This document shows, one piece after another, positions 63,476-64,000 of a stretch of DNA of 64,000 nt. The translations under genes were made by a program, and so were the position numbers. The stretch comes from Arthrobacter echini (lineage in GTDB: Bacteria > Actinomycetota > Actinomycetes > Actinomycetales > Micrococcaceae). Within the stretch, counting starts at the first letter, position 1; every line of letters starts with the position of its first letter. The notes beneath the pieces were generated by a model. That model saw only the letters and a program-made list of their open reading frames with translations, was not told where the DNA came from and ran no database searches. The stretch is from positions 62,001-126,000 of the forward strand of contig NZ_SSWH01000006.1 in assembly GCF_004803505.1 (NCBI RefSeq), in the 5' to 3' direction.

Positions 63476-63502
63476 GCGCCCCATCTCGCAAAGGTGGGGC
63501 GC
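63476..63502 (+). terminator. Intrinsic terminator of the element operon
   Basis: GCGCCCCA (63476-63483) and TGGGGCGC (63495-63502) form a perfect 8-bp stem followed by TTCTTCTT. It ends the toxin/antitoxin transcript. Confidence 0.8.
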
Positions 63503-63576
63503 TTCTTCTTGCTCGTGTAGGCGTGAGTAATCGGGCGCAAGAGAGGCTACGTAGATCGATAGCGCAGCCCTTCTCG

Positions 63577-63606
63577 GTCCGCAGTTAGTCCGCAGGAGGT
63601 CCGCAA
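63577..63606. repeat. Right set of 11-bp-spaced GTCCGCAR repeats
   Basis: GTCCGCAG at 63577-63584 and 63588-63595 and GTCCGCAA at 63599-63606 are in direct orientation with exact 11-bp steps, about one DNA turn. The same octamer occurs twice, with the same 11-bp step, at 60017-60035 near the other end of the element. They are candidate integrase arm sites. Confidence 0.65.
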
Positions 63607-63698
63607 AGCACCACTTCCGGCCCATCATGCACAACACCGTGAAGCCCGGAAACTAGGGGTTCTCAGCACCCCCGGCACTAGGCAACCACCCGTTAGAG

Positions 63699-63718
63699 GT
63701 TCGTGAACATGCGCTGAC
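63699..63718. repeat. Right attachment-site repeat
   Basis: Second copy of GTTCGTGAACATGCGCTGAC, direct to 59955-59974. It repeats the yajQ end and marks the right boundary of the integrated element. The original sequence after yajQ continues from 63719. Confidence 0.88.
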
Positions 63719-63733
63719 CCGTGCTCCCGGAAC

Positions 63734-63775
63734 GACGACGGCGGCCCCACCGCACGAGGTGGGACCGCCGTCGTC
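63734..63775. terminator. Native yajQ/htpX intergenic terminator
   Basis: Arms 63734-63751 and 63758-63775 pair over 18 bp with one mismatch around a 6-nt loop. Before insertion this hairpin would have stood just after yajQ and before the convergent htpX end; the element now separates it from yajQ. Confidence 0.8.
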
Positions 63776-63787
63776 AGTTCGAGCGAA

Positions 63788-64000
63788 TCAGCGCAGGGGC
63801 CGGCCGGCCATGCCCTCGAGCCGCGCGATGCGCTCGTTCATGGGCGGGTGCGTGGCGAACAGCTTGCTCATACCGCCGCCTTTGAACGGGTTGGCGATCA
63901 TGAGGTGGGAGGTGTTGACGAGCTTCTGATCCTGCGGCAGCGGAGCGCGCTGGGTTCCGCTCTCGAGCTTGCGCAGCGCCGAGGCGAGGGCCAGCGGATC
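63788..64000 (-). CDS. htpX: HtpX-like M48 zinc metalloprotease, C-terminal fragment
   Basis: The minus-strand frame is open from the window edge to TGA 63788-63790, giving the last 70 residues. The segment [13 protein letters not shown] ... [14 protein letters not shown] ... [16 protein letters not shown] is the conserved end of HtpX membrane proteases, with the THPP motif. The catalytic HExxH lies outside the window. It is convergent with yajQ across the native terminator. Confidence 0.88.
   Translation of the reverse strand, partial: DPLALASALRKLESGTQRAPLPQDQKLVNTSHLMIANPFKGGGMSKLFATHPPMNERIARLEGMAGRPLR

Larger units (their letters stand above)
59955..63718. mobile_element. Small integrated element at the 3' end of yajQ
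   Basis: Bounded by the 20-bp direct repeats at 59955-59974 and 63699-63718. Between them are a tyrosine integrase remnant adjacent to the left repeat, an IS256-type insertion, a toxin/antitoxin-like pair, a 49-codon ORF and a terminator. Composition of the right part (62250-63500) is much less GC-rich than the chromosome, which indicates foreign origin. With the integrase truncated it is probably not mobile by itself. No replication, capsid or transfer gene is seen. Confidence 0.85.

Overview
The window is high-GC DNA from an actinobacterium, most likely Micrococcaceae and close to Arthrobacter. The evidence is mycothiol synthase (MshD), a bacterioruberin-type C50 carotenoid module, HadA/HadB-like proteins beside murB, the ppk1-mutT1 pair, frequent GTG starts, 1-4 bp gene overlaps, and GC-rich hairpin terminators without U-tracts. 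This assignment is inference from gene content; no rRNA is present.

Layout. 1-276 is the end of nuoN. 356-4611 is an envelope-stress module: a LuxR-type regulator and a PspC-domain histidine kinase on the minus strand, divergent from a PspC/toastrack-like protein and two small membrane proteins, closed by a 21-bp perfect hairpin. 4624-7781 holds three C50 carotenoid genes (CruF-like hydratase, desaturase, UbiA-type elongase). 7980-22736 is mostly core metabolism and housekeeping: pfkA, a YgfZ-like protein, nitrobindin, mshD, ppk1-mutT1, thyA-folA and asd. 22795-23384 is a non-coding array of 11 stem-loop repeats. 23461-37842 carries a carboxyethylornithine-synthase-like enzyme, murB with two MaoC-fold genes, a LigC-like ligase, a ParA-like ATPase, tRNA-Met and tRNA-Thr, a DEAD-box helicase with a structured leader, a MOSC protein and an amidohydrolase.

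37964-47446 is an accessory island. It contains a type I restriction-modification system (hsdM-hsdS and a separated hsdR), an Mrr-like endonuclease in the hsdMS operon, and an oppositely oriented vapBC pair between mrr and hsdR. Then come a roughly 700-bp non-coding stretch and a lower-GC segment encoding a secreted phospholipase A2 plus a small membrane protein.

47495-59973 returns to mostly core genes: cbs-metB (reverse transsulfuration/methionine), a tartrate/malate-type dehydrogenase, an AlkA-like glycosylase, thioredoxin, a MarR-MFS efflux pair with a palindromic operator, an acyltransferase, a lipoprotein, tRNA-Tyr and yajQ. A frameshifted ribbon-helix-helix antitoxin relic lies at 58264-58523.

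59955-63718 is a small integrated element inserted in the last codons of yajQ. It is bounded by a 20-bp direct repeat that restores the yajQ end. It carries a 5'-truncated tyrosine integrase, a multiply frameshifted IS256-family transposase, a HigBA-like toxin/antitoxin pair with a nearly leaderless promoter, and 11-bp-spaced GTCCGCAR repeats near both ends that look like integrase arm sites. The native yajQ terminator and the 3' end of htpX follow it.
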